Origin: Bacillus amyloliquefaciens DSM 7 = ATCC 23350
Lineage (GTDB): Bacteria; Bacillota; Bacilli; Bacillales; Bacillaceae
Reading direction: 5' to 3'
Length of the DNA: 64,000 nt
NCBI RefSeq assembly: GCF_000196735.1
Contig: NC_014551.1
Coordinates: 2,847,001-2,911,000 of the forward strand
Shown: in pieces, positions 1 to 8,127 of the stretch
Numbering within the stretch: the stretch's first letter is position 1
Layout of the letters: every line of letters starts with the position of its first letter
Made by a program: the position numbers and the translations under genes
The notes under the pieces: model-generated
The model's input: only the letters and a program-made list of their open reading frames with translations
The model's database searches: none
What the model was told of the DNA's origin: nothing

Positions 1-149
1 AAGGAATACTCGTCGGGCCGTCTTCAGGCGCCGCCTGCTTCGCCGCCATTGAAACCGCAAAACGCCTCCCTTCCGAGCAAATCGTCATCTGTATGACGGC
101 CGATACGGGAGAACGTTATTTATCAACGGATTTATGGTCATTTGAATGA
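1..149 (+). CDS. ytkP: Cysteine synthase-like protein, C-terminal end (partial)
   Basis: The window opens inside a gene whose last 48 codons read in frame from base 3 to a TGA at 147-149. The fragment contains GILVGPSSGAA, the glycine/serine-rich cofactor-proximal loop of PLP-dependent cysteine synthases (O-acetylserine sulfhydrylase family), and ends with the family-typical segment ICMTADTGERYLSTDLW. Such enzymes make cysteine from O-acetylserine and sulfide; the exact substrate of this paralogue cannot be told from the tail. The next gene downstream is a convergent PepV dipeptidase, the arrangement I recall for ytkP-ytjP in B. subtilis. The start and catalytic lysine lie outside the window. 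Confidence 0.85.
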   Translation, partial: GILVGPSSGAACFAAIETAKRLPSEQIVICMTADTGERYLSTDLWSFE

Positions 150-150
150 T

Positions 151-183
151 AAAAAGGGATGCCGCTTTCGGCGTCCCTTTTGT
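151..183. terminator. Bidirectional terminator between ytkP and pepV
   Basis: A hairpin with arms AAAAGGGATGCCG and CGGCGTCCCTTTT around a short CTTT loop is flanked by A and T runs on both sides. It sits in the 36 bases between two convergent stop codons, so it can end transcription from both directions. Confidence 0.8.
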
Positions 184-185
184 TA

Positions 186-1580
186 TCACTTGGCAAGCTC
201 ATAAATGGCTTGAGCGTATAAGGCGGTTGACCGGAGAAGGTCATCAATCTCAATGTACTCATCCTTTTGATGCGCGCTGTCAGGCCTGTCGGGAAACAGC
301 GGCCCGAATGCGACGCCAGCCGAAAGGGATCTCGCATACGTTCCTCCGCCGATTGAAATCAGATCCGCTTTCTTTCCCGTCTGCCCTTCGTATACGTTCT
401 GAAGCGTCTTTACGAGCGGATGGTCGGCAGATACGTGGTGCGGTTTGCTGTCTTTAAATTCTTCAAGCCGGAATTCTTCAACAGACATAAAGGCATCACG
501 GATGACTTTGCTGTCTGAAGTGACAGGGTAACGAATGTTGATGCCGAGTTCCCCTTCCTCACCCTTATTGTATGTAAAGGTGCCGACATTCAATGTAAGC
601 TCTCCGCTGATGTCATCCCTGCAATCAATTTTCAGCTTTTTGCCTCGTGTATCATTAGAAAAATAGTCACTGACAGTTTTGACAAAGTGCTTTCCGGCCT
701 CATCCAGTTCCGCTCGCTCAAGGCATTCAGCAAGCTTTAAGCCGGCATTTATGCCATTATCCGGCTCCATTGCGTGGCATGATTTCCCGTACACCCGAAG
801 CGTCAGTTTTCCATTTTCTGAAACCGCTTCACCTTGTGTTTTTGATTGCTCCAGCCAGTTGCTGAAATAGGCGTGTACGGCATCAAGACCGTCCCCTTCA
901 ATGACCGCTTCAGCCGCATCCGGCACCATGTTCAAGCGCAGTCCTGAACGGAATGACAGAAGCCCGTTTTTTGCGTCTTCTTTATCAGAAGCGCTTTTTG
1001 CAATGCGCAGTGATGCGTCTATAATTCCTTTTTCTGCGTTAATGATCGGAAAATCTGCGTCAGGGGCAAATCCGACATCAGGCATTTTTTCGTGTTTGAA
1101 GTAGTGGTCCACACATCTCCAATCACTCTCTTCATCCGTTCCGATGATGATTCTCACGCGTTTGGATAAAGGCAGCTGCATGTCTTTGACGATTTTCAGC
1201 GCGTAAAACGCCGCCATTGTCGGCCCTTTATCATCAATGGCACCTCTGGCATATATCCGGCCATCCCTGATGTCGGCTGAAAACGGATCGCTCGTCCAGC
1301 CGTCTCCGGGCGGAACGACGTCGACGTGGCACAGAACACCGACGATTTCGTCACCCGTCCCCCACTCAATATGGCCCGCATAGCCGTCAAGATTTTTTAC
1401 GGTGAAGCCTTCTTTTTCACCGAATTCCAACAGTGAAGTCAGGCAGTCACCTACGCCTTCTCCAAACGGCCGGCCGGGACCGGCTGTTGATTCGTCCATT
1501 ACGCTGTTGATTTGCAGAAACTTCTGCGTGTCACGAATCAGATCTTCTTTGTTTCTGATCACTTCAACTTCCCAGTTCAT
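186..1580 (-). CDS. pepV: Dipeptidase PepV, M20 family metallopeptidase
   Basis: 464-residue cytosolic zinc peptidase that cleaves dipeptides such as Xaa-His. Visible M20 signatures are HVDVVPPGDGW (first metal histidine and aspartate), GAIDDKGP (bridging aspartate region) and IGTDEESDW (catalytic glutamates). An ATG 28 codons upstream would give 492 residues, but the ATG at 1578-1580 has the only good ribosome site (AAAGGGG, about 7 bases away) and gives the family's usual length. Equivalent to B. subtilis ytjP. It is divergent from pbuO with a shared 95-base intergenic region. Confidence 0.93.
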   Translation of the reverse strand: MNWEVEVIRNKEDLIRDTQKFLQINSVMDESTAGPGRPFGEGVGDCLTSLLEFGEKEGFTVKNLDGYAGHIEWGTGDEIVGVLCHVDVVPPGDGWTSDPFSADIRDGRIYARGAIDDKGPTMAAFYALKIVKDMQLPLSKRVRIIIGTDEESDWRCVDHYFKHEKMPDVGFAPDADFPIINAEKGIIDASLRIAKSASDKEDAKNGLLSFRSGLRLNMVPDAAEAVIEGDGLDAVHAYFSNWLEQSKTQGEAVSENGKLTLRVYGKSCHAMEPDNGINAGLKLAECLERAELDEAGKHFVKTVSDYFSNDTRGKKLKIDCRDDISGELTLNVGTFTYNKGEEGELGINIRYPVTSDSKVIRDAFMSVEEFRLEEFKDSKPHHVSADHPLVKTLQNVYEGQTGKKADLISIGGGTYARSLSAGVAFGPLFPDRPDSAHQKDEYIEIDDLLRSTALYAQAIYELAK

Positions 1581-1620
1581 CACAAATCCCCTTTCTTGAT
1601 AAAGACTTGCAAAATGTTGA

Positions 1621-1660
1621 TAAAACGAATAATATAGATGATGTTTTGAAAAAATGTTCG
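1621..1660. promoter_or_regulatory. Candidate PurR box pair upstream of pbuO
   Basis: The pepV-pbuO intergenic region contains AAAACGAATAAT (from 1622) and, about 19 bases later, AATGTTCG (1653-1660), whose reverse complement is CGAACATT. Two facing CGAAY-type half boxes resemble the inverted PurBoxes bound by PurR in Bacillus purine genes. The first box carries T where C is expected and the spacing is a little longer than usual, so this remains a candidate. Confidence 0.35.
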
Positions 1661-1675
1661 TCATTGGAGGTACTT

Positions 1676-2980
1676 ATGTTTCATCTCGACAAGCATCAAA
1701 CGACAATAAAAAGAGAAATTACCGCGGGATTGACCACCTTCTTTACAATGGTGTATATCATTGTCGTCAATCCGGTGATCCTTTCAAATGCGGGAATTCC
1801 GTTTGACCAGGTGTTCACCGCGACGATTATCGCTTCCATTGTCGGAACTTTATGGATGGCTCTCGCTGCGAATTTTCCGATCGCCATTGCCCCCGGCATG
1901 GGCTTAAACGCGTATCTCGCCTTTCATGTCGTCGGCGCAGGCAGCGGAATTACGTATCAGACAGCTTTCAGCGCTGTATTTATCGCGGGAGTCATCTTTA
2001 TTATTTTATCGTTAACGCCTTTAAGAAAACAACTAATAGAAGCAATTCCGGGCAATTTAAAATACGGAATTACGACCGGCATCGGCTTATTTATCGCTTT
2101 TATCGGCTTACGCCAATCCGGAATTATCACAGCTGATAAATCTAATTTAGTCGCACTCGGCGATCTTCATTCGCCCGCCGTCATTTTAACGCTTATCGGG
2201 CTTATCATCAGTATTGTACTGATGGTGCTGAATGTAAACGGCGCTCTGTTCATCGGCATGGCGCTGACAGCCGTCATTGCCTTCTTGACCGGCCAGATCC
2301 ATTTTACAAAAGGATTCCTTTCATTCCCGCACCTGCCGGAGGGGCTGTTGATAACAAATCCGTTCGGAGCCCTCGGGGATGTCGTACATCACGGTCTGTA
2401 TGCCGTTGTGTTTTCTTTTCTTCTCGTTACGATTTTTGACACGACCGGCACTATGATCGGTGTCGCCGAACAAGCGGGATTGATCAAAAACAATCAGCTT
2501 CCGAATGCCAGAAGAGCGCTTTTGGCTGATTCGACCGCTACGACAGTCGGAAGCATCTTCGGCACCAGCCCGACAACCGCGTTCGTTGAATCTTCAGCAG
2601 GGGTGGCCGCCGGCGGAAGAACGGGTCTGACGGCGCTGACGATTGCCGTTATGTTTGCTGTTTCCATGTTTTTCAGCCCGCTTGTCAGCGTCTTATCGGA
2701 AGTGTCCGCGATTACGTCACCGGCTCTGATTATTGTCGGCAGCCTGATGATGGGAGCGGTGTCGAATATCCGCTGGAATGAACTTGATGAAGCGTTCCCG
2801 GCCTTTCTCGTCATTTTGGCGATGCCTTTGACGTCCAGTATTTCAACCGGAATCGCACTCGGGTTCATTTCATACCCGCTTGTGAAACTCGCTAAGAAAA
2901 AGTGGCGCGAAATCCATCCTTTAGTCATCATCTTTGCCGTGCTGTTTTTTATTCAGCTTTTTATTTTAAACGGGCATTAA
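1676..2980 (+). CDS. pbuO: Hypoxanthine/guanine permease, NCS2/AzgA-like
   Basis: 434-residue polytopic membrane protein of the AzgA-like nucleobase:cation symporter family. Family landmarks are the N-terminal TTFFTMVYIIVVNP, APGMGLNAY in TM3, GTMIGVAEQAGL and the late FGTSPTTAFVESSAGVAAGGRTGL signature (positions about 295-320). The chosen ATG has GGAGGT six bases upstream and starts MFHLDKHQTT; an ATG 23 codons earlier lacks a ribosome site. Equivalent to B. subtilis ytiP/pbuO, which takes up guanine and hypoxanthine. Monocistronic, ended by the hairpin just after its stop. Confidence 0.92.
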   Translation: MFHLDKHQTTIKREITAGLTTFFTMVYIIVVNPVILSNAGIPFDQVFTATIIASIVGTLWMALAANFPIAIAPGMGLNAYLAFHVVGAGSGITYQTAFSAVFIAGVIFIILSLTPLRKQLIEAIPGNLKYGITTGIGLFIAFIGLRQSGIITADKSNLVALGDLHSPAVILTLIGLIISIVLMVLNVNGALFIGMALTAVIAFLTGQIHFTKGFLSFPHLPEGLLITNPFGALGDVVHHGLYAVVFSFLLVTIFDTTGTMIGVAEQAGLIKNNQLPNARRALLADSTATTVGSIFGTSPTTAFVESSAGVAAGGRTGLTALTIAVMFAVSMFFSPLVSVLSEVSAITSPALIIVGSLMMGAVSNIRWNELDEAFPAFLVILAMPLTSSISTGIALGFISYPLVKLAKKKWREIHPLVIIFAVLFFIQLFILNGH

Positions 2981-2981
2981 G

Positions 2982-3015
2982 AAAAATCCCTTTCCTTTTT
3001 CGGAGAGGGATTTTT
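2982..3015. terminator. Bidirectional terminator between pbuO and ythQ
   Basis: Arms AAAAATCCCTTTCC and GGAGAGGGATTTTT surround a short T-rich loop; A and T runs on both sides allow termination for both convergent genes. Confidence 0.85.
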
Positions 3016-4175
3016 CACATATAAAGGGCGGAAAGAATCGCGGCAATGAGGCACCAGGCGGAACAGATGACTTGAATGAGAGTTAATGCGCTGTTTCTCG
3101 CCCGAAAATAGTCATCACTCTCTCTCTTGATTCCGCTTAAAACCGGTTTGTCCGTAATCCGGTCAAATAAAAGCGAAGCGGCGTACCGGCTGACTAGCAT
3201 ACATAAAATGAGGGCGGCCGGTTTCAGCAAAAGCGGAAGAACGAGAATAAGAGCCGTAAAAGCCGCGGTTAAAAGGTAAAGCTGCCGGAGATACCCGCCA
3301 TTACGGATCAGCACTTTAAAAAACAATTCTTTCCACGCCGTATACGCCGACCGTTTTGAAAAGATATGCTTTGAGCCGGGATAAAAAAACGGCTTGCTCC
3401 GTCCTTTATTTTTCACATTCGGCAGCTGCACATCATGACTGAGCATCAAAACAGAGGCCGCAAATGAAAGCTTGCGCTTATTCTCCTCAAGCACTTCTTC
3501 CTCAAAAGCTGATAAAGAATCTGCCTCTTTCCAAGTAACAAGAACGGAGCAGATAAACAATATACAGCCTGCCGGCCAAAGCCAGTACCACTCGGCGGCA
3601 AAGCGGATCATGAAAAACGCGCCCGCCATCATAACGATCACTTTCAGCCAGCCTGACGTCTGATTCCCGAATGTCTGCCTGCTGTTTTTTCTTTGCCGGT
3701 GCACCGCTAATATCGCGGTATGGAAGCCGAACAGACAGCAAAACATACCTGAATATGCCGAAAAAGTACAGTCACCGTACTGGCGCCATAAGGGAAATAA
3801 CAGCACCGCAAGCACTCCCCATTTGATGAAAGATAGGAACATCGAATACAAGAGCGCGTACCGTTTCAGCTGTTGCATCAAATGTTTTGCATGCACCAAA
3901 AACACGTGATCCGCTTCCAGCAAAAAGGTATGAATAAACCCCGTGCACAATAGCAGGACACTGAATACATACAGCCAGTCCCAGCCCAATACGCCGGCCG
4001 CCCCATCAAGAAGCCCCTTCCCGTTCAGCCATTCAGCATATTGGTAAACGACGAATGCGGAAGCTGGAAGAACGATATACAGCGCGACCGTCCAATCAAT
4101 GATCGTCCGGAACACCTTCCATTGATACCGCCAATAATGAAACATCCTTTGAAAAAACAAAGCCCGCCCGGTCAT
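3015..4175 (-). CDS. ythQ: ABC-2 type exporter membrane subunit, EcsB-like
   Basis: 386-residue protein with several hydrophobic helices (for example ALYIVLPASAFVVYQY near residue 30 and LILVLPLLLKPAALILCML near 315) and a cytoplasmic basic stretch, resembling EcsB-type permease subunits. The start ATG overlaps the TGA of the upstream ATPase gene ythP (ATGA), showing translational coupling. A longer reading frame extends 54 codons upstream inside ythP but lacks a ribosome site. Substrate unknown; the paralogous EcsAB system affects secretion and proteolysis, so a peptide export role is inference. Confidence 0.85.
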   Translation of the reverse strand: MTGRALFFQRMFHYWRYQWKVFRTIIDWTVALYIVLPASAFVVYQYAEWLNGKGLLDGAAGVLGWDWLYVFSVLLLCTGFIHTFLLEADHVFLVHAKHLMQQLKRYALLYSMFLSFIKWGVLAVLLFPLWRQYGDCTFSAYSGMFCCLFGFHTAILAVHRQRKNSRQTFGNQTSGWLKVIVMMAGAFFMIRFAAEWYWLWPAGCILFICSVLVTWKEADSLSAFEEEVLEENKRKLSFAASVLMLSHDVQLPNVKNKGRSKPFFYPGSKHIFSKRSAYTAWKELFFKVLIRNGGYLRQLYLLTAAFTALILVLPLLLKPAALILCMLVSRYAASLLFDRITDKPVLSGIKRESDDYFRARNSALTLIQVICSAWCLIAAILSALYM

Positions 4176-4876
4176 CGCTGACTGCCCCGAACCGCTGAAT
4201 AAAAGCAATCTAACAATGAACGGCCCCCTGTTCTTTCCTGAAGCTCTTCTAACGCGCCTTGAAGAAGCAGAGCGCCTTGATCCAGCAAATAAAAACGGTC
4301 GCAGATTTTTTCGGCAGTATCCAGAACGTGGGTGCACATCAGAATACCCGCGCCCCTTTCTTTCTCAGCAATCAGCATGTCGGTAAACAGCTTCGTTGAG
4401 ATCGGATCAAGTCCGATAAACGGTTCATCAATGATGTAAATATCCGGTTTCGCCAAAAACGCCTGCATGAGCATCAGCTTTTGCTGCATCCCTTTTGAAA
4501 AACCGGAAGGCAATTCATGTTTTACCGCCGTCAATGAAAATTCATCAAGCAGCCGCCCGGCCCGCTCACGCCATGCTCCGCTTTCTATGCCCCGTAATGA
4601 TCCGGTCAGCTCGAGATGCTCCCAGAGCGTCAGTTCATCATAAAAACTCGGCCGCTCCGGTATGTAAGCATAAGATGAATCATTCCACTCAATACACCCT
4701 TCCATATCCCGGGACAGCCCGAGAATCGCCTTTATCACTGTACTTTTTCCCGCGCCGTTCGCCCCGATTAACCCGGCAATTTCTCTCGAATTGACCGTAA
4801 AAGATACATTTGAAATCACCTTCGGCCTGTCAGCATAGCCGGCGGATACAATGTTTGCATTCAATAAGTCTCCCAA
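4172..4876 (-). CDS. ythP: ABC transporter ATP-binding protein, EcsA-like
   Basis: About 234 residues with Walker A GANGAGKST (near residue 37), the signature region PSGFSKGMQQKLMLMQAFL, Walker B DIYIIDEPFIGLD and the switch histidine in MCTHVLD. The atypical signature SKGMQQK is typical of EcsA-like exporters. Two starts are possible: GTG at 4885, with its purine run too close, or TTG at 4876, which lies 8-9 bases after GGGGGA; I prefer TTG. It forms an exporter with YthQ, whose ATG overlaps this stop. Upstream is the ytzE promoter region in the opposite direction. Confidence 0.87.
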   Translation of the reverse strand: MGDLLNANIVSAGYADRPKVISNVSFTVNSREIAGLIGANGAGKSTVIKAILGLSRDMEGCIEWNDSSYAYIPERPSFYDELTLWEHLELTGSLRGIESGAWRERAGRLLDEFSLTAVKHELPSGFSKGMQQKLMLMQAFLAKPDIYIIDEPFIGLDPISTKLFTDMLIAEKERGAGILMCTHVLDTAEKICDRFYLLDQGALLLQGALEELQERTGGRSLLDCFYSAVRGSQR

Positions 4877-5007
4877 GCTTCTCACTCCCCCATTTTCATA
4901 CGGACACGTATAAAAAAAGTTTCAGTTTCCATACTAATAAAAGCGGGCCAGGCATAGTAATGCACCAAGGCGGCACCCAATTGGAAAAAATTATCGGCGC
5001 TTATTCC

Positions 5008-5037
5008 TAGATTCGTGTCCTCCATATCGTGTATAAT
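5008..5037 (+). promoter_or_regulatory. Possible sigma-A promoter of ytzE
   Basis: A perfect TATAAT (5032-5037) lies about 120 bases upstream of ytzE; the -35 region (around TAGATT) is weak. The long leader between it and the gene contains a GGAGGCAG / CTGCCT inverted repeat. Confidence 0.35.
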
Positions 5038-5156
5038 GGAGGCAGTTAAAAGAGAAAAAACAGAATGTCTGCCTTTGTTGCTTATTCGTACGAAGTTTTA
5101 GAGTCGTGAGTTGTGGTATATCAAGTCCATCCGATCTTATGATAGGGAGTGGTTTT

Positions 5157-5378
5157 TTGAAACCTTCAACAAATCGTATGCTGACTCGGATTAAATCAGT
5201 TTACATGTTCATTCAGGAAAAAGGCCTTGTGACAACACAGGAACTGGTTGATGAATTCGGCATTACACCTAGAACCATTCAGCGAGACTTAAATGTGTTA
5301 GCATACAATGATCTTGTTCATAGTCCTAGCCGAGGCAAGTGGGAGACAACACGAAAAAAAGTGAAAATTACATCTTAA
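5157..5378 (+). CDS. ytzE: Small DeoR-type HTH transcriptional regulator
   Basis: 73-residue protein that is almost entirely a DeoR-family winged helix-turn-helix: IQEKGLVTTQELVDEFGITP then RTIQRDLNVLAYNDLVH. It lacks the sugar-phosphate effector domain of full DeoR regulators, so it is DNA binding only, with unknown target. Translation starts at TTG (5157) five bases after GGGAGTGG; the frame is open for 17 more codons upstream without a ribosome site. The length matches B. subtilis YtzE. Followed by a strong terminator, so monocistronic. Confidence 0.88.
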   Translation: MKPSTNRMLTRIKSVYMFIQEKGLVTTQELVDEFGITPRTIQRDLNVLAYNDLVHSPSRGKWETTRKKVKITS

Positions 5379-5417
5379 GCGAACAATTACATAGGGCCCT
5401 TTTCGGCCTGACATGCT

Positions 5418-5451
5418 GCAAGGCAAAGGCAGCGTCTTTGCCTTGCTTTTT
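5418..5451 (+). terminator. Terminator of ytzE
   Basis: Perfect 11-base arms GCAAGGCAAAG / CTTTGCCTTGC with a seven-base loop followed by TTTTT. Confidence 0.85.
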
Positions 5452-5463
5452 GTTCCTCTATAT

Positions 5464-5498
5464 AAAAAACCCAAAACAAATCTGTTTTGGGTTTTTCT
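5464..5498 (-). terminator. Terminator of rsuA
   Basis: Arms AAAAACCCAAAACA and TGTTTTGGGTTTTT around AAATC, eight bases beyond the rsuA stop on the minus strand; the A/T flanks make it potentially bidirectional. Confidence 0.8.
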
Positions 5499-5506
5499 GA
5501 TTTCGA

Positions 5507-6229
5507 TTACATTTCAGCATCTTTCAGCGCTGCGAGCTCTTCTTCTGTCAGCTCGCGAAATTCTCCCGGCTTAAGCTCCGGGTCAAGAGAAACAGCCCCC
5601 ATCGAAAGCCGCTTTAAATAAGCCACTTCATTTCCGACGGCCTTTGCCATCAGCTTCACCTGATGATACTTGCCTTCTGTAATAGTCAAATGAATGACCG
5701 TTTCATCCGGACTTTCGGTAATCGTTTTAACGGCTGCCGGCTTCGTCTTATAGCCTCCTTCAATCACAACGCCTCTTTCCAGATCGATGATGTCTTCCGG
5801 AGACAGAGGTGATGTTAGCCGAACCTCGTATGTTTTGGGTACATGCTTTTTCGGCGAAAGCAGACGATGAGCGAGCTGCCCGTCGTTAGTCAGAAGCAAA
5901 AAGCCTTCCGTATCCTTATCAAGACGTCCCGCCGGAAACGGTTCGAACCGCTGTTCTTCAGGCGTCAGCAGATCAACCACCGTTTGCTGGCGGCTGTCTT
6001 CTGTAGCGGACAGCACTCCTTGCGGCTTATTCATCATGACATAAATAAACTCACGGTACTCTGCCGGCTCTCCGTATACCGTGATGTCCTGTTTATCGGG
6101 ATCGACATGGATTTTCACATCTTTCGCCGGCTCTCCGTCAATCATGACAGCCCCTGCCTTGACGATTTTTTTCACATCTTTTCTTGAGCCGAATCCGCTG
6201 TTGGCAAGCAGCTTATCAAGTCTCATCAT
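5507..6229 (-). CDS. rsuA: 16S rRNA pseudouridine synthase RsuA family
   Basis: 240 residues: an S4 RNA-binding domain at the N terminus (RLDKLLANSGFGSRKDVKKI) followed by the pseudouridine synthase catalytic core with PAGRLDKDTEGFLLLTNDG, where the aspartate of RLDKDT is the nucleophile, and HQVKLMAKAVGNEV near the end. The family isomerises U516 of 16S rRNA in E. coli numbering. Two adjacent ATGs start the frame; AGGAGAGG lies 3-8 bases upstream of them. Equivalent to B. subtilis ytzG. Downstream of ytgP on the same strand but separated by a hairpin. Confidence 0.9.
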   Translation of the reverse strand: MMRLDKLLANSGFGSRKDVKKIVKAGAVMIDGEPAKDVKIHVDPDKQDITVYGEPAEYREFIYVMMNKPQGVLSATEDSRQQTVVDLLTPEEQRFEPFPAGRLDKDTEGFLLLTNDGQLAHRLLSPKKHVPKTYEVRLTSPLSPEDIIDLERGVVIEGGYKTKPAAVKTITESPDETVIHLTITEGKYHQVKLMAKAVGNEVAYLKRLSMGAVSLDPELKPGEFRELTEEELAALKDAEM

Positions 6230-6247
6230 GATCCTCTCCTTTAAAAA

Positions 6248-6270
6248 GAAAAGCCCGCGATAAGCGGACT
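6248..6270 (-). terminator. Terminator of ytgP/murJ
   Basis: On the minus strand AGTCCGC-TTAT-CGCGGGCT (one mismatch in the stem) is followed by a T-rich run, 12 bases after the ytgP stop and before rsuA. Confidence 0.6.
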
Positions 6271-6282
6271 ATTCATTATTCC

Positions 6283-7920
6283 TCAATGGGCGGAATGCCT
6301 GCCTCTTCTCAAAACGCGGGGCAGACGGTTTCCAAACATTTTCTGCAAAAATCCGATTCGGTACGCGGCAAACATGTACACCGCACCGCCGACAGCAGCA
6401 CAGACAAAGACGACAATCGCCGCATGCAGCTGGCCGCTTTGGTACGTGACGAAAAAGCCGAGCAGCCATTGAGTCAGCTTGACCGCAACTCCCATCACGA
6501 CGGATAAGACCGCAATTAAAATGACCCGTTTCATAAGCACTGTATACGAATAGCCCGCATGGCGCTTAATCATGATAAAACCGTACAGTAGAGAAGCGAT
6601 ATAACCGAGCGCCGTTGCCAATATGGCCCCGTCTCCCTGAAACAGCTTGATCAGCGGCACGTTCAGCACCACTTTTATAATGACGCCGATGAAAAGGCTC
6701 ACGACAGCAAATTTCTGCTTATTAATCCCTTGCAGAATCGCGGCGTTTACGGTAAACAGAGAAAACAAAATCGCGACAGGCGCGTACCAGAACAAAATAT
6801 CCTGTCCGATATCCGGGCGAAGGCTTTCAGAGCCGTAGAAGAACGTATAGGCCGGCCCCGATAACACGGACATCCCGACAACGGCGGGAATAACCAAAAA
6901 CAGAATGATCTGCATCGTCTGGTTAATCTGCTGGTTCAAAAGCTTATAATTCCTGCTCGTAAATGATTCGGTAATCGTCGGAATCAGTGTCAGGCCGAAT
7001 GCGGTCGCCAGTGAAACCGGAATCATCACAAGCTTCGGCACATAAAGAGTGACAATTGCCAGCATGTCCTGGCTGATGTCCTTATGGCCCGCCGCAATCA
7101 TCGCTTTATTAAACGTATTCGTATCGATATAAGAATACAAAGGAATCGCCAGGCCGACAAAAACGTAAGGAGCTGCATAGCTGAAAAGCTCAATAAACAT
7201 TTTTTTATAGCTTAAGTTTGCGGACGGGACGAGGTTCGGCTTCATCGCCAGAAGATCGCCCTTCCGCTTATTCCAGTAAATATAAAGGACGACAAGCCCT
7301 CCGAATGATCCGATCAGCGCTGCGAAAGTCGCATATCCGACTGCGATGACAAGGCCGCCGTTAATCACTCTTAAAATCAAATACGTCGCGCCCAATAAAA
7401 AGATGATCCGGGCAAGCTGTTCCACAACCTGAGAAACGGCTGTCGGCCCCATCATCTGATGGCCTTGGAAAAAACCGCGCACAAGACTCATAATCGGCAC
7501 AACCAAAAGTGCCAGACTGACCATCCGGATGACATAAACGACGTGGTCAATCGTAAGTCCGTTATTACTCGTGCCGCCGAGAGATGTTTCCGCAAAAAAC
7601 GGCGCCGAAATATAAAGAATCGAAAAAGCGATCATCCCGGTAACGAGCATAACCGACATTCCCGCTCTCAGCATACGCCTGCTCGTTTCATAGTCTCCTT
7701 TGGAATTATATTTCGAGACAAACTTTGAAACCGCGGCGGGAAATCCCATCGTGGCAATGTTTAAAAACAGTGTATATTGATTATATCCGTATTGAAACAA
7801 AGCTCCGCCCGTCGCTCCGACCATCGCTCCGAACGGGATCAGATAAATCATCCCTAAAATCCGCGATATATAGGTGCCGAGCGTCAGCACGAACGTGCCC
7901 CTTAACAATTTGCTTGACAT
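6283..7920 (-). CDS. murJ: Lipid II flippase, MurJ/MviN family (MATE-like fold)
   Basis: 545-residue polytopic protein of the MOP superfamily with about 14 hydrophobic segments; the N terminus (LLRGTFVLTLGTYISRILGMIYLIPFG) is typical of the Bacillus YtgP branch. YtgP flips the lipid-linked cell-wall precursor lipid II across the cytoplasmic membrane and is one of two redundant flippases in B. subtilis (with Amj). Start ATG follows GATGAGGAA. It is divergent from ytfP with a 207-base intergenic region and ends at a minus-strand hairpin. Confidence 0.9.
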   Translation of the reverse strand: MSSKLLRGTFVLTLGTYISRILGMIYLIPFGAMVGATGGALFQYGYNQYTLFLNIATMGFPAAVSKFVSKYNSKGDYETSRRMLRAGMSVMLVTGMIAFSILYISAPFFAETSLGGTSNNGLTIDHVVYVIRMVSLALLVVPIMSLVRGFFQGHQMMGPTAVSQVVEQLARIIFLLGATYLILRVINGGLVIAVGYATFAALIGSFGGLVVLYIYWNKRKGDLLAMKPNLVPSANLSYKKMFIELFSYAAPYVFVGLAIPLYSYIDTNTFNKAMIAAGHKDISQDMLAIVTLYVPKLVMIPVSLATAFGLTLIPTITESFTSRNYKLLNQQINQTMQIILFLVIPAVVGMSVLSGPAYTFFYGSESLRPDIGQDILFWYAPVAILFSLFTVNAAILQGINKQKFAVVSLFIGVIIKVVLNVPLIKLFQGDGAILATALGYIASLLYGFIMIKRHAGYSYTVLMKRVILIAVLSVVMGVAVKLTQWLLGFFVTYQSGQLHAAIVVFVCAAVGGAVYMFAAYRIGFLQKMFGNRLPRVLRRGRHSAH

Positions 7921-8040
7921 GTTTCCTCATCACCATTTTCTACGAAGATTCAACTTTTCTATTTTAACACAACTGGGCAAATAGACGGTAATAATTACAG
8001 CGGAAAACTTCTTGGGAAAGCTCTAAAAAAACAAAATACG

Positions 8041-8100
8041 TTTAAGGAATCCCCTACTTTCGCTATAATAGCAGGAAGCGGACATTTCCGCCTATTATTA
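8041..8100 (+). promoter_or_regulatory. Promoter region of ytfP with a 5' UTR hairpin
   Basis: TATAAT at 8064-8069 with a poor TTTAAG 17 bases upstream is the likely promoter. The transcript would begin with a small hairpin, GCGGA-CATT-TCCGC (8078-8091), extended by AATAG/CTATT flanks. No known riboswitch motif was recognised in it. Confidence 0.45.
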
Positions 8101-8127
8101 CGCGAAAAAGAAAGTTGTTGATGAAAT

